Under the pieces are notes generated by a model. The model made no database searches, was not told the origin of the DNA, and was given only the letters and a program-made list of their open reading frames with translations. The translations under genes and the position numbers were made by a program. A stretch of 64,000 bases of DNA from Liolophura sinensis (lineage: Eukaryota > Mollusca > Polyplacophora > Chitonida > Chitonidae). The stretch is taken from NCBI RefSeq assembly GCF_032854445.1, contig NC_088305.1, forward strand, positions 4,961,606 through 5,025,605, given 5' to 3'. Below are positions 48,018-58,968 of this stretch, in pieces (position 1 is the first letter of the stretch; every line of letters starts with the position of its first letter).

Positions 48018-48075
48018 TTTTTAAAGTTTTTGGTATGACCTGCCCCAGGTTTGATCCCTGGTCTCCAGCCTTCGT
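48018..48075 (-). mobile_element. SINE family C head fragment
   Basis: TTTTTAAAGTTTTTGGTATG, ACCTGCCCCAGGTTTGATCC and CTGGTCTCCAGCCTTCG match the other C heads (post-tRNA segment then B-box, minus strand). The A-box side is missing or diverged. Confidence 0.55.
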
Positions 48076-49099
48076 CTTTGTTTATGTCCACCCCAACCTT
48101 GTTATCACAGTGCTGTCATTAAGATCCGCATATAGATATGCATACACATATATGACTCAGAAGAATCCTGATTGAACCTCATGCAGGTAGATCTGAAGGG
48201 TGTCTAACATATACACCTACAGATTCAGCACAATCAGACACACGATTGTGACCAGAGATTAGTCCTAAAAACAGGTGAGAAAACGGGAAAGATTTCCAGG
48301 TGATAAGTCCACTGAACTCTCCCACATCCACCAGGTGCATGTATATTAAACCTGCTAATCAGATGTCTCTCTCAGTCTTGAGCTGACTACTGTAAATACC
48401 CTAAAAATTCAACCACTTATAGAACAAATATAGGTGTATGCCTAGTGGTTTACTTGTAAGAGGCGTGGTCATGCAGTAATCAGGCCATCAATATAGGCAT
48501 GGTCATGATCTTAACTACATCTAGGTGAAATTTTTGAGATTTATTTCTTAACACACCACTGTTTAGATTCAACCAACAAAAAATCGGCAGTGACAATTAA
48601 AGGCAGGTATCACACCCATGGTTAGTTAAGAACAGAATTAAGGTACACTTGAGGTACATCTGAGGTGTACCAGACATCCCATGTCTGTAAGGGTTATGTT
48701 ACCTCGATGGCCATGTTTTAAGAGTTTTGTTATGAGCACATTAAAACTGGTGAGCTGAACTAGATGGTAAGACCACCCATAAAGTATCAAATTAAGTGTT
48801 GTTTTTATAATGAAGCATTAACATATTTCAATTAAGTTTAACAACTTCTTATAGCTGACAAAAATCAAGGCATACACTTAAAGGTAACACCCATACTGTA
48901 CACTGTATGTGATCCACCAATCTAACTGGCTTGTGTTACAAGTTACACATAAAACATACGGTGTCAGCTTAACTAAAAAAAGTCTACTTTTTATATTCCC
49001 TCATGCTCATGAACTGCTTGATGTAAAGTGTTGTCAATAAATATGATAATATGATGCTTCAAAAAACAGGTTTATCCGGCGTAATTTGGTTTTGTTTTT
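48076..49099. other. AT-rich DNA, nothing recognised
   Basis: No gene-like frame and no family repeat are seen. Confidence 0.45.
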
Positions 49100-49430
49100 G
49101 GCCCCCGATAGCTAAGTTGGTAGAGCGTCTGCTTCTGGTGCAGTTGATCCAGGGTCAATCCTGGGTCAGGTCACAACTAAGACCTTAAAAGAAGAAGTTG
49201 TAGCTTCCTTGTTTGGTGTTCAGTCTTAAGGGGATAGTGAAACGACTGGTTTACCCGTATCAGTATAACGGCTCGAGTGAGGCAGCTTACTCCTCTAAGT
49301 GAAGCAGCAGTAGATAAAAGAGCGGTGGAAATTTGTCCTGCAACAAGGCGGCACATTACATGCACTCCAAGGACTCCTTCATCGTCATATGACTGAAAAA
49401 ACTGAAAAACCCTAAGCACTCACTCACTCT
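49100..49430 (+). mobile_element. SINE family B, full length
   Basis: The tRNA-like head GCCCCCGATAGCTAAGTTGG has the A-box, and CAGGGTCAATCCTGGG is the B-box near 49150-49165. The segment shared with family C follows (GGTCACAACTAAGACC). The body includes GGGGATAGTGAAACGACTGG, CAGTATAACGGCTCGAG and GGCACATTACATGCACTCC. The tail ends CACTCACTCACTC. The next base begins a 23-bp minisatellite, so no 3' target duplication can be read. The minus frame at 49177-49419 is spurious. Confidence 0.93.
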
Positions 49431-50260
49431 GTGCACATTACACAGTAAACCGTGTGCACATTACACAGTACACTGTGTGGACATTACACATTACACAGTA
49501 CACTGTGTGGACATTACACAGTACACCATGTGGGCATTACACAGTACACCATGTGCACATTACACAGTACACCGTGTGCACATTACACAGTACACCGTGT
49601 GGACATTATACAGTATATCATGTGCATATTACACAGTAAACCCTGTGGACATTACACAGTACACCATGTGGACATTATATAGTATACCGTGTGCACATTA
49701 CATAGTACACCATGTGCACATTACACAGTACACTGTGTGGACATTATACAGTATTACGTGTGCACATTACACAGTACACCATGTGCACATTACACAGTAC
49801 ACCGTGTGGACATTATACAGTATACCGTGTGCACATTACACAGTACACCATGTGCACATTACACAGAACACCGCGTGGACATTACACAGTAAACCGTGTG
49901 CACATTACACGGTACACCGTGAGGACATTATACAGTATACCATGTGCATATTACACAGTAAACCGTGTGCACATTACACAGTAAACCGTGTGCACATTAC
50001 ACAGTACACCGTGTGCACATTACAAAGTACACCGTGTGGACATTATACAGTATACCGTGCGGACATTATACAGTATACCATGCACATATTACACAGTAAA
50101 CCGTGTGGACATTATACAGAACACCGTGAGCACATTATACAGCACACTGTGTGTATATTATACAGTACACCGTGTGTATATTATACAGTACACTGTGTGT
50201 ATATTATACAGTACACCGTGTGTGTATTATACTGTACATCAAGTGTACATTATACAGTAC
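49431..50260. repeat. Minisatellite, 23-bp unit, about 36 copies
   Basis: The unit GTGCACATTACACAGTACACC plus GT or AT recurs every 23 bp. It grades from TTACACAG types (left) to TTATACAG types (right). A 269-codon frame (49477-50286) and several shifted frames stay open because none of the three phases of the unit contains a stop. The protein would be a 23-residue His/Tyr/Thr repeat with no start context or domain, so it is not called. The array begins exactly at the tail of SINE B. Confidence 0.96.
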
Positions 50261-51839
50261 AAATACCTACATTCCAAACTTGCTGACAAAGCTGATAAAT
50301 CCACGATCCCATTCTAATTGTACACAATTCTCCTACATGTAGACATCTCCACAGTGACTAACAAAATAACAATTTTATTTCAGAGTGGCATACTACAAAT
50401 ATTTAATATTTCCAATCAACAGGTAATAGCGGTTGAGAATTCTCTTAAATTCATAATTAGTGATCAGAACTTTTACACTTTCATGAATCTTGCTTTTACC
50501 GAATATAAAAATCCAGCGAAGTGCAGATTATTTTAATATTTACCAGCACCATTCAACTAACTTTCAGTTTTTTCAAGGATAATACTTTATAAATAAGAAA
50601 TTGAAGGATTGTTTTATTTACAATGACAAATTCCCTATCAATAATAATGTATTTCAATTTCATAGTTTTTAAACATTAAACTGATATTTTAGTCAGCTGT
50701 CAAGTCCAAGCTTTTCCCCCAAACCTTGAACAGATGACATTGGACATGCTCAGCTGGCCGAGTTGTATTTCCTTCAGGCAATTTTAGACGGTACAGAGAC
50801 ACGCAATTTCCACTACAAAGGAATCACCAGGGATTAAAACAGAGTTATAAGCCCCAAAAATAGAAAAGCAGGACAACAGTAAAGAAAAACATCCAAAAAA
50901 AATCTCCAAACACACCAGAAGTAAAAAAAAAAAATCTGGATAAACCTTGAATACAACTGAGACTCTGCAAAAAGACTTTGCGGATTCAAAAAATACAAGC
51001 TCAGTGAAGCTGTTTGTGGTCAAAATGCTTTTCGCTTAAACATGGTTTGTTTTTTTTGCCTCAGTTCTGCTGGGATATCTGGTTTGGCTGATGAGAATAC
51101 ATCCCACCAGTTAGAATCTGGTTATAGCCGCTTCAGGACCGATTACACACAACCTTTCCAATTTCCTTTTAACTTGAATTTACAACAACCACTTTACCCA
51201 TAAACAGATTTGCTACAGAAACTTTGGCTTGATTGTTCGCACGTTTGGAGAGCTTACTTTACATTAAACTCCTACGACCGCGGCACAAAGGAGAGATGAA
51301 AAAAAAAGCACTTCCAATGCATAACACGTGTGCCCTGTTTTCCAAGCACACTGTTAGTGTCCCAAGGGGCAGTTGTGCAAATCTGCAAGCCAAAACTCTT
51401 GACTTCAGAAAAGCAAGAATATGCAAAATCCAAGAACTTCAAAGAAATGGTGATAACAGGCAAAAGAGTTGCATATGCAGGTCAAAAACTGCCACCTAGA
51501 AAATAACTTTCTAATATGTAAACTTCTACTCACTTTCAATTCTTAACCATCAATTATCATGCATGATGTCCTCTAAAAAGCTCTATGGGGATAATTTCTT
51601 TTATTTTTTGTACACACATTTATCTCAGCTAGACTTCAGTGCAAGGAGACAATAAAAGCTTGTAAAGAATAAATCATGTCCTCAGAAATACCACTTTGTA
51701 ACATCAATAAAAAGCTTTAACTCTCAAAACTGCAGTTGCCCATTACTAACTCTAACACTGATCAACCTCTGATGGGGGTAAGCGGTGTATTGGTGTACAA
51801 AAACTAACCTTACAGAATCTACCCGACAGGAGGTGGGTT
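50261..51839. other. AT-rich DNA, no gene recognised
   Basis: A-runs lie at 50894-50900 and 50922-50934. Frames at 50784-51023 and 51233-51499 have no recognised product. Confidence 0.45.
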
Positions 51840-52510
51840 TGAACCTGAAACCTTTTGGTCAAAGGACATTATCGGTTGATGTGTCCTTTCCCATCAACCC
51901 CCAGCCTCCAGAACACCCCTCCCAGCCCCATACCTTTTCAAACTCCTTTGCCAAGGAGACAATGACAAGGTTAGTAAAATATTGGGCGTTATTTATATGC
52001 TCTGCCAGCGAGAAGCCACAGTATTTTCCATGGATGGAATGGCTATTTTTTTTCATGGTCAGGCCATAAGACAGAGCAATTTCCACCAATGGTGCAAAGA
52101 GGATGAATAAAATCCTCGCAAAACTGAATTTGTCTTCAATGGAGCGACATGCAGGACGTCTGAGCCGAAGGACGGTGAGGTAATAGATAAGGCATAAATT
52201 CATCATCTGTCACCGGGAATGTCGGATAAAAATGAGTAGGATGACTGGGGTATCTCTGGGTACAGACCTGGCCAGCTTTTGTCATCTTTCAACGCCTGGT
52301 ATCTCCCCGGAAGGTGTGAATGCAGGAGGGGTTAATCGTTTTAACCAAAGATACGGTTTAATAGCTTCTGGGGTCGTTAACGCTACAAATTGGCAACTGC
52401 CGGAAAGGTCAATGGACAGGGAATAAGAGAGCAGGGGAACATTGGAGCTCAGTGAAGAGGAATTCGGTGGAGGTGGGGTGGGGATTTTGGTCAGTCGACT
52501 CTCCATCAGT
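51840..52510. promoter_or_regulatory. Candidate conserved regulatory island, or a diverged exon
   Basis: The block is single-copy with balanced base composition. It contains MEF2-like GGCTATTTTTTTTC, Hox-type CCATAAG and TTATTTATATG words, and GGTTTAATAGCTTC. The minus frame at 51859-52206 (115 codons) has a hydrophobic stretch (residues about 30-50) and a GAAAAG/GTATGG sequence that could serve as a splice donor near 51938, yet matches no family I know. I favour non-coding regulatory DNA, with an exon as the alternative. Confidence 0.25.
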
Positions 52511-53160
52511 TAACCATATATATTAGATAATGGAAATCCATTAAAGTGTCGTCCAGGTTTATCCAGGAAGACTAAGGAGACTTACCAGGGTTGACTGAGA
52601 GGGAAGATTGCCATTGAGTGACCATGAACCAAGAAGATGGGTTTAAGAGATAAAGTCTGCCCCTGTCTAATCAGTCCGTCTTCCAGATTGCCAAGGGGCT
52701 AACCATTACAGGGATGGGACAAGCAAACGGGGCAGATTCCTCCACGTTCAAATTGTATTCTGGTCCGTCTGATAGGTGACCAGCAAAAGGGTAGATCCAC
52801 TTTACGGCCCTGTTCTTCACACCTAGTTGAACAAAGAGGCCATGCGTCTGAATTAACAAACACTAGAGCACATGGAGAAGTAACAAATGTTCCACTGGCA
52901 GGCCCAGCTCTGGCCACTGTCTAATTAAATACAATTACCACTGTGGCCGCCCAAGAGGAGGCATGGGCCACGTGCGGCCCAGGGGTTCAGTCCGTCAATA
53001 TTACCCACAATTACCCACCTTGCTGCCTCCGGTCATTACCCATCTCACAGACACACAAGCAGAATACAAATGTAAAGCTGCCACAATTCTCCTGGTTCCT
53101 TACAGGTATTTGTCAGATTACTTGGATTGAAAATGGATCGCTAATGTAAGGTTCACGCTC
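52511..53160. promoter_or_regulatory. Candidate regulatory island (weak)
   Basis: Single-copy DNA contains GACAAGCAAAC (forkhead-type on the minus strand), CTAATTAAATACAATTACC (homeodomain-type cores), GGGCCACGTGCGGCCC (E-box CACGTG inside a near-palindrome at about 52968-52983) and a duplicated ATTACCCAC. The frames at 52671-52917 overlap each other and are not recognisable. Confidence 0.25.
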
Positions 53161-53633
53161 ACATCTTATCGTCTTGTTTATTCTTTTCAATGATAAAACG
53201 AAACCAACCTGTAGAAGGCGACCGTATCCCATATATAAGCTATGACTAGTGACTTTGCTAGAATTTGGCCCCGCTTAAAACCCTGCAAAATTCAACCAGT
53301 GACTTTGGACCAGACGGTGTACCGGTTCTTTGCCTAGTAGTTCCCATCTGTGTCAGTGAAATATTGCAGCAGTATTACGCTTCATTCAAAATGAACATAT
53401 AGCGATGATCTTCAAGGCCGGCAATCTCCTGGAATGAAGGTGAGGCCACCAAAATTGTAGTGCGCATAATTTGTGTTGGTCTGTACTTTCGCAGGAGATG
53501 CAAGAAAAAGTGCCTGAGGTGCACTGCTCCAAGAAAATAACACAGAATGTTGTGTAGCTCTCCCCTGCAGCATTAGTGAAGGTGTAGGGGTATGTGAAGC
53601 TAAGGATCAAGCCAGGGAGCAACACATACCATT
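53161..53633. other. Single-copy DNA, no gene recognised
   Basis: The frame at 53386-53625 has no family features. Confidence 0.4.
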
Positions 53634-53732
53634 TTTAAAGTCTTTGGTATGACCTGATCTGGATTTGATCCCTGGGAGCCTTTCTGACTTCGAGGAAGAC
53701 GCTTTAATAATTAGGCCACCGAAGCAGTTCAA
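53634..53732 (-). mobile_element. SINE family C tRNA-like head
   Basis: On the minus strand, CTGCTTCGGTGGCCTAATTA is the A-box side and GGGATCAAATCC the B-box, followed by AGGTCATACCAAAGACTTTA. The segment after the tRNA part resembles that of family B (GTCACACCTAAGACTTT), so B and C look like relatives with different heads. Confidence 0.75.
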
Positions 53733-54812
53733 ATCAATGACGGTGGTAAGTAATGAAAGGTTCATAGATAGAGAAGATACATTGTACATGTATGTCCCTG
53801 CATCCAGGAGGTGAAGCTGTTGACCATTCGAATATACAAGAAGCCAGATTCAAACAAAACCTTACGCTATGCCAATTTAAATTGTACAACCAACAGCCAG
53901 AAATTAAAAAAATCCCACAAAAATAAAAAAACATAAAATGTTAGGAATTTCTGTGTTGACTCGCCCGTAAAGCACAAAGTAAAACTGGTGTGGCCTTATT
54001 GTAAAAAGGTTTGTGGTTTAAAGTGTCAACCTTTTCAGTCCAGTATGGTAATCAGTTGCATAATCAGGGGTATCTGTTTAGCCTCCATGTACATGTGCAA
54101 CTCCGATACAAATAACCCAGCACAAATAATCTTCATACAACACAGCAGAAAGTCACCATAAACCTGCTCATTGTTTCTATGTGGTCCGGTATTAACTTAA
54201 AGATAATGGAATATTTAGACTACATTAAAATTTGCACACACCTTGTATGTCAAAATTTAAAAGCACATTTTTTACTCCTCTAGAGGTTAAGAAATAGATC
54301 AACTGGGCTGACCCTTTCATAAAATCACAGGAATTTTGGACAGCTAATTTCGGCGCTTTTATTATAAACATGCACATCTTTTACCAACATGGAAAGTGTG
54401 TAATGAAATCTGAACACCTAGGAATGATTGCTTTAGCAGACTCAGATCATGCCATCCACAGATCACTGCTTGTGGCATCAACTATACAGGGACTGTATAA
54501 ACAGAGCTGAGTTTTAATATCACTGTTATGTTTATAGGAACAGTTGCAATAAACCGGTAGCTGAGATACTCTTTACACTTTTTCTTGTTTATCAGCAGAA
54601 TACTTCATAAGACAGATCAGAAGATAGAGACCACGCGACCTCCTTAGTAACAAACGCCATGAGTGAAGAAAACGATCCTCCCAACGTTATTGCATAGGAA
54701 TCTTAAATAGTCAGCGATCTTGTATCCGTTTCATTTGTATAATTTTCAGCTTTCCAGATAGTCTGAGTATTTCTGCAGAACTTTCATGGTGCTATTTTGT
54801 ACAACTAGGCCT
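53733..54812. other. AT-rich DNA, nothing recognised
   Basis: No repeats or gene-like frames apart from the minus frame at 53734-53934, which is hydrophobic and unremarkable. Confidence 0.45.
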
Positions 54813-54820
54813 TACTGGTC

Positions 54821-54868
54821 CCCAATGCTTCAACATTGGGTGGCCATTTTGTTTTTGACACAAAATGG
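54821..54868. repeat. Two adjacent perfect hairpins
   Basis: CCCAATG (54821-54827) pairs with CATTGGG (54834-54840) around 6 nt. Four bases later CCATTTTGT (54844-54852) pairs with ACAAAATGG (54860-54868) around 7 nt. The right arm forms ACAAAATGGCGGTCA, which resembles a YY1-type AAAATGGCGG core. Confidence 0.65.
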
Positions 54869-54878
54869 CGGTCACATG

Positions 54879-55190
54879 ACCCTCAACTTCTGACCCATCT
54901 TACAGAATTGGCTGCAAAATACACATATTTTATATACATATATACCTGTCAATGTTTAGACATGGTCTTATGTATAAACAAGTGGATTTGACGTACTGTC
55001 TGCACGAATTACTACTTCAGTTTAACTATCTTCCATGAAAATAAGATGTGTACTTTCAAGAGATTGTAATGCTAAATTTATTAATGAAACTGGTTCTTTG
55101 CTTAAATGGTAATCATGACCTAGAATGTAATTTGGACACTTCTCTTACTATCCTACACCCTCAATTTGTAATTTAAAGGGAAATAAATGA
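54879..55190. other. AT-rich DNA, nothing recognised
   Basis: No repeat or frame of note. Confidence 0.45.
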
Positions 55191-55502
55191 ATGCTAGTAG
55201 ACTTCCAGCAGACTGCTATAAAAATGCTAGTGGCCTGGTGCAGGTGAGCAAGGGGCCCGCAACAGGTGAGCTAGTGGTCTGGTACAGGTGAACTAGTAGC
55301 CAAGTACAAGTGAGTGAGTGACCTGCTACAAGTGAGCCAACGGTTAGCTAGTGGCCTGCTACAAGTGAGCTATTAGTCTGCTACAAGTGGGCTACTAATG
55401 ACCTAATAACTTGATACAAGTGGGTTAATGGTGGGCTAGTGGCCTGTTAAAAGTGTGCTTGTACATACACAGTTACAAGTGAGAGAGTGGTCTGGTACAC
55501 TG
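55191..55502. repeat. Degenerate tandem repeat of GTGAGCTAGTGGCCTGGTAC type
   Basis: Variants of GCTAGTGGCCTGGTACAAG with GTGAGC recur about ten times with irregular spacing of roughly 22-35 bp. Confidence 0.8.
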
Positions 55503-56330
55503 CTCATTATGAGACCCTCATTAGTGGAATACCACTGACAATATTTAGCCTACATTTGTACTTGTTGGTAACACACTATCCACATCTGTATACATATTGT
55601 AGATAACCATAACAAATAAATAATTCATCTTTATACACTGTACTTACATATAAGACCATGTAACTGTACATATACCCACGATGAGTGCCCAAGTGAAGGT
55701 TTTCAAGGCGGAATACATCAATCCTGACAGCTATATAGCGGAATAATGGCCCAAATTATTAGGGCTTTATGCTCGCTATCACATCAAACTCTCTACCAGT
55801 ACAGCGAAACAATTAACCATGCTGAAGAGATTGAGGGAAAAGCAACAGGAGATGTGTTTATCCGGTTGTCATGACAAACCTCCCCACAGCTAATTGTTCA
55901 ATATGTCATCCTTTAAATAGCTAATTATAACAGGTACGCTACACACAGGTACATCGTCCCTGCAGCTAATTGTATCCAGGCAGCCTGAAACACTGGGTCA
56001 CACTATTGACAAACTCTGAGTACTGGCTTATAGAAGTACATTGTACGTGTGTACACAAGGCTCTAGGCCTCTGTTTACCAAAGGCATCCCTAGTAGCCTA
56101 CACCATTATCATGGCCTACCACATCACATACTCCATCGGTTTATAAAGATGGTACCTGGATCTTGTCTTAACTATAAATTGAAATCAGACATCAGATGTA
56201 TATATCAGCATCTGATAAGTGTATGGTTAGGATCAGAATTACATGCATAGTATAGTCACTTTGGTCAGCATAGGCTATCCTTGCCCACCTGTGCAGCTAG
56301 GCACTGTATATCTGAAACAGATCCTGGACA
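55503..56330. other. Single-copy DNA, no gene recognised
   Basis: The frame at 56041-56250 is unremarkable. Confidence 0.45.
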
Positions 56331-56530
56331 TGTATGGACATTTCCCCTATGGACATTTCCCTATGGACATTTCCCCATTTGGACATTTCACCTATGGACC
56401 CCATGAACATTTCCCCATATGGACATTTCCCCATTTGGGCATTTTCCCCAGATGGACATTTCCCCCATATGGACATTTCCCCCATATGGACATTTCCCCC
56501 ATGGTCATTTCCCCGTATGGACCTTTTCCC
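56331..56530. repeat. Short tandem repeat, about 16-18-bp unit, about 12 copies
   Basis: CATATGGACATTTCCCC and length variants. The unit length drifts by one or two C or T residues. The frames across it (56243-56602 and others) are Pro/Phe/His repeats and are not genes. Confidence 0.93.
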
Positions 56531-56723
56531 TCAGGTATGAAACCAAGTTATTTGATGCACAATAGAGGGTATTTGTATGTATATTTACTGCTTGCAATAT
56601 AGCAAATTTAACTGTATCTTTAACACATCATTGGGTTTTGCCTAATTCATCCATGAAACTGTGATTTGTTTTACAATCTCGGGGTTTATTATGGGGATTA
56701 GTGAGTCAGAATTGGGCCAAATG

Positions 56724-56995
56724 GTTTATTTATTTATTTATTTGATTGGTGTTTTACGCCGCACTCATAAATATTTCACTTATACGACGGCAGCCAGCAT
56801 TATGGTGGGTGGAAACCGGGCAGAGCCCGGGGGAAACCCATGACCATCCGCAGGTTGCTGGCAGACCGTCCCACTTACAGCCGGAGAGGAAGCCAGCATG
56901 AGCTGGACTTGAACTCACAGCGACCGCATTGGTGAGAGGCTCCTGGGTCATTATGCTGCGCTAGCGCGCTAACCAACTGAGCCACGGAGGCCCCA
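56724..56995 (-). mobile_element. SINE family A, full length, minus strand
   Basis: The plus strand shows the inverted element: TTTATTTATTTATTTGATTG, GTGTTTTACGCCGCACTC, a complete body, then CGCTAACCAACTGAGCCACG and GAGGCCCC. GCCAAATG at 56716-56723 and 56998-57005 is a probable 8-bp target duplication, separated from the 5' end by a few bases (AAC). Frames at 56661-56951 are spurious. Confidence 0.93.
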
Positions 56996-57005
56996 ACGCC
57001 AAATG

Positions 57006-57435
57006 ATGCTTACAGATTAAAACAGGAGGAATTGCTTCAGCATCTAAGCATATTGTCTCCTTTTATCTTAGATTAGTGACAATTAGTTACTTCACAAAGT
57101 GAGTTGGTGGAATTTAATATACTTACAAAGCTTGAGTAGGGATGTATTTCATTCATCTTCATTGTTTTAATCCTGAGAGGGAAATGTCCTCGCTGCATCT
57201 TAAACAAGCTTCGCTTACATGAATGCACATGCAAGAAAATGCAAAAACAATGGGTTCTAAAATCCTTCAATCCATCACGTCTTCACCAAGAATACAGGGT
57301 AGAAATAATAACGATCTAATTTTCATGAACCAGAATACGCAGGGTTGCTGATGAACTTTCCCACACGTAACATGCATGCCCACAGATACACGTACATATA
57401 TGTATATATGCACTCCATAATGGCAGCCTGTATGC
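57006..57435. other. AT-rich DNA, nothing recognised
   Basis: No repeats; the frame at 57073-57270 is unremarkable. Confidence 0.4.
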
Positions 57436-57560
57436 GGGAAGGTCTGCCAGCAACCTGTGGATGGTCATGGGTTTCCCCTGTTTCCTCCCACCATAATGCT
57501 GGCCACCATCGTATAAGTGAAATATTCTTGAGTATGGCGCAAAACACCAATCAAATAAAT
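57436..57560 (+). mobile_element. SINE family A, 5'-truncated
   Basis: It starts abruptly at GGGAAGGTCTGCCAGC and runs through GGATGGTCATGGGTTTCCCC, ATAATGCTGGCCACC and ATTCTTGAGTATGGCGC to ACCAATCAAATAAAT. A short internal loss follows TTTCCCCTG. No target duplication is visible. Confidence 0.88.
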
Positions 57561-57713
57561 GACTTTTCCCTACTGATAACGAAGGCTCCCTGACATTGGG
57601 ATGTCAAGGTCACTGCTTTACTATGCCATCCAGACTATACAGTCACAAAGTAAACATTGCAGACCACAAGGAACTTGTTTGTTGAATTATTGCCGGACAC
57701 AAAATATGTGAAA

Positions 57714-58040
57714 GAGTGAGTGACTGCGTGGGGTTTAACGTCGTTCTCACTAATTTTTTAGTCATATGACGACCAAGGAATCCTTAGAGTGCATGTAATG
57801 TGCCTCCTTGTTGCAGGAAAGATTTCCACTGCTCTTTGATCTAGTGCTGCCTCACTAAGACGCCTTACTAAAGACAAGTAATCTGCCCCAAGCCCCCCAA
57901 GCCCCCCCACCCCACCCGAGCCATTATACTGATACGGGTCCACCAGTCGTCACACTCACACTATCCCCTTCATGCTGAATGCCAAGTGATGAAGCTGCAA
58001 CTTCCTCTTTTAAAGTCTTAGGTGTGACTGGACCCAGCAC
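57714..58040 (-). mobile_element. SINE family B, tRNA head missing
   Basis: It begins with GAGTGAGTGACTGCGTGGGG, then TTTAACGTCGTTCTC, AGTCATATGACGACCAAGG, CCATTATACTGATACGGG, ATCCCCTTCATGCTG and TCTTAGGTGTGACTGGACCC, and stops before the tRNA part. A C-rich insertion (AAGCCCCCCAAGCCCCCC) interrupts the body near 57888-57912. The minus frame at 57758-57943 lies inside. Confidence 0.88.
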
Positions 58041-58149
58041 AACATATATCTTAACCAATGAAAGACAAGTGTCTCAACCAATCCTGTCCTGTAACGCTTT
58101 AAGTCTGACCATCAGAGTAAAAGTGAAGAACATTTGTACAAATGTACAT

Positions 58150-58215
58150 CAATGGCACTGAAAGTTACGGTTGCATATGCAAAACGGTTGAGGAATTACG
58201 GTAAATATGCCCTAA
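58150..58215 (+). repeat. Dispersed repeat E, fragment
   Basis: GCACTGAAAGTTACGGTTGC and AAAACGGTTGAGGAATTACG match the last third of repeat E at 3796-3846. Confidence 0.55.
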
Positions 58216-58801
58216 GCAGATAAAAACAGTCAGTTTTTCTTTATTTTATCTTAACCATGCAAAGTTGATATATGCAATAGGTCTACAAGCCAGAGAGACA
58301 CTTTGTTTCAATGTTTGGTATGGGGGGGGGGGGGAGGGGGTGCTTAAGACATGCTTCTGTATCACTATGAACAAGTCTGTTGTGTCCTCACAAATTCCAT
58401 GGAAGAACAACACTGCATGTAGAAAAATGAGTTAATGTTAGCTGTAGCAATCAACCAGGGCATTACTGGCAATCAGGCAAACAAATTGGCCCACATCATC
58501 ACAAGAGGCTATTTAACACCCGTCTGGTCAAGTCATCACCACCACAAACAGTTAATTACTGACTGAACAAATGTGGTTAGCAGAGCTAGGCCATGAGATT
58601 ACAGATAGCACAGTCAGCCTGGGAGGCCCCATTAGGTGGCATCATTTACAGCAGGAATTATGGGGGCGGGCATCACACGCATTTGATATAGAATGATAAG
58701 CCACTGCACATATGTCAGCAGAAACAAAATGGATTAAAGTGGACATCAGATTAATAATATTTAATACTGGGTATGTGGTGGATGACCTAATATTTGGCCC
58801 A
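58216..58801. other. Single-copy DNA with a G-run
   Basis: A G-rich run (about 13 G, A, 5 G) lies at 58322-58340. No gene is seen. Confidence 0.5.
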
Positions 58802-58810
58802 TGACTAAGA

Positions 58811-58955
58811 TTTATTTATTTATTTATTTGATTGATGTTTTACGCGGTACTCAAGAATATTTCACTTATACAACAGCGGCCAGCATTATGGTGGGAGACT
58901 CCTGGGTCATTACGCTACGCTAGCGCTCTAACCAACTGAGCCATGGAGGCCCCAC
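58811..58955 (-). mobile_element. SINE family A, internally deleted, minus strand
   Basis: Tail TTATTTATTTATTTATTTG, body CAGCATTATGGTGGGAG, then a direct jump to ACTCCTGGGTCATTACGC and the head. The middle (about 115 bp, including the B-box) is gone. In the full element the two breakpoints carry similar words (GGTGGGAG and GGTGAGAG), so deletion between short direct repeats is likely. TGACTAAGA (58802-58810) and TGATTAAGA (58960-58968) form a 9-bp target duplication with one mismatch. Confidence 0.9.
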
Positions 58956-58968
58956 CCCCTGATTAAGA

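Noticed and set aside
49477-50286. 269-codon open frame
   Set aside because: It lies wholly in the 23-bp minisatellite and unit phases lack stops. The product is a monotonous His/Tyr/Thr repeat, and similar frames are open in the other phases.
51828-51880. SINE head (GGTGGGTTTGAACCTG)
   Set aside because: Only a B-box-like word is present; no A-box, body or tail.
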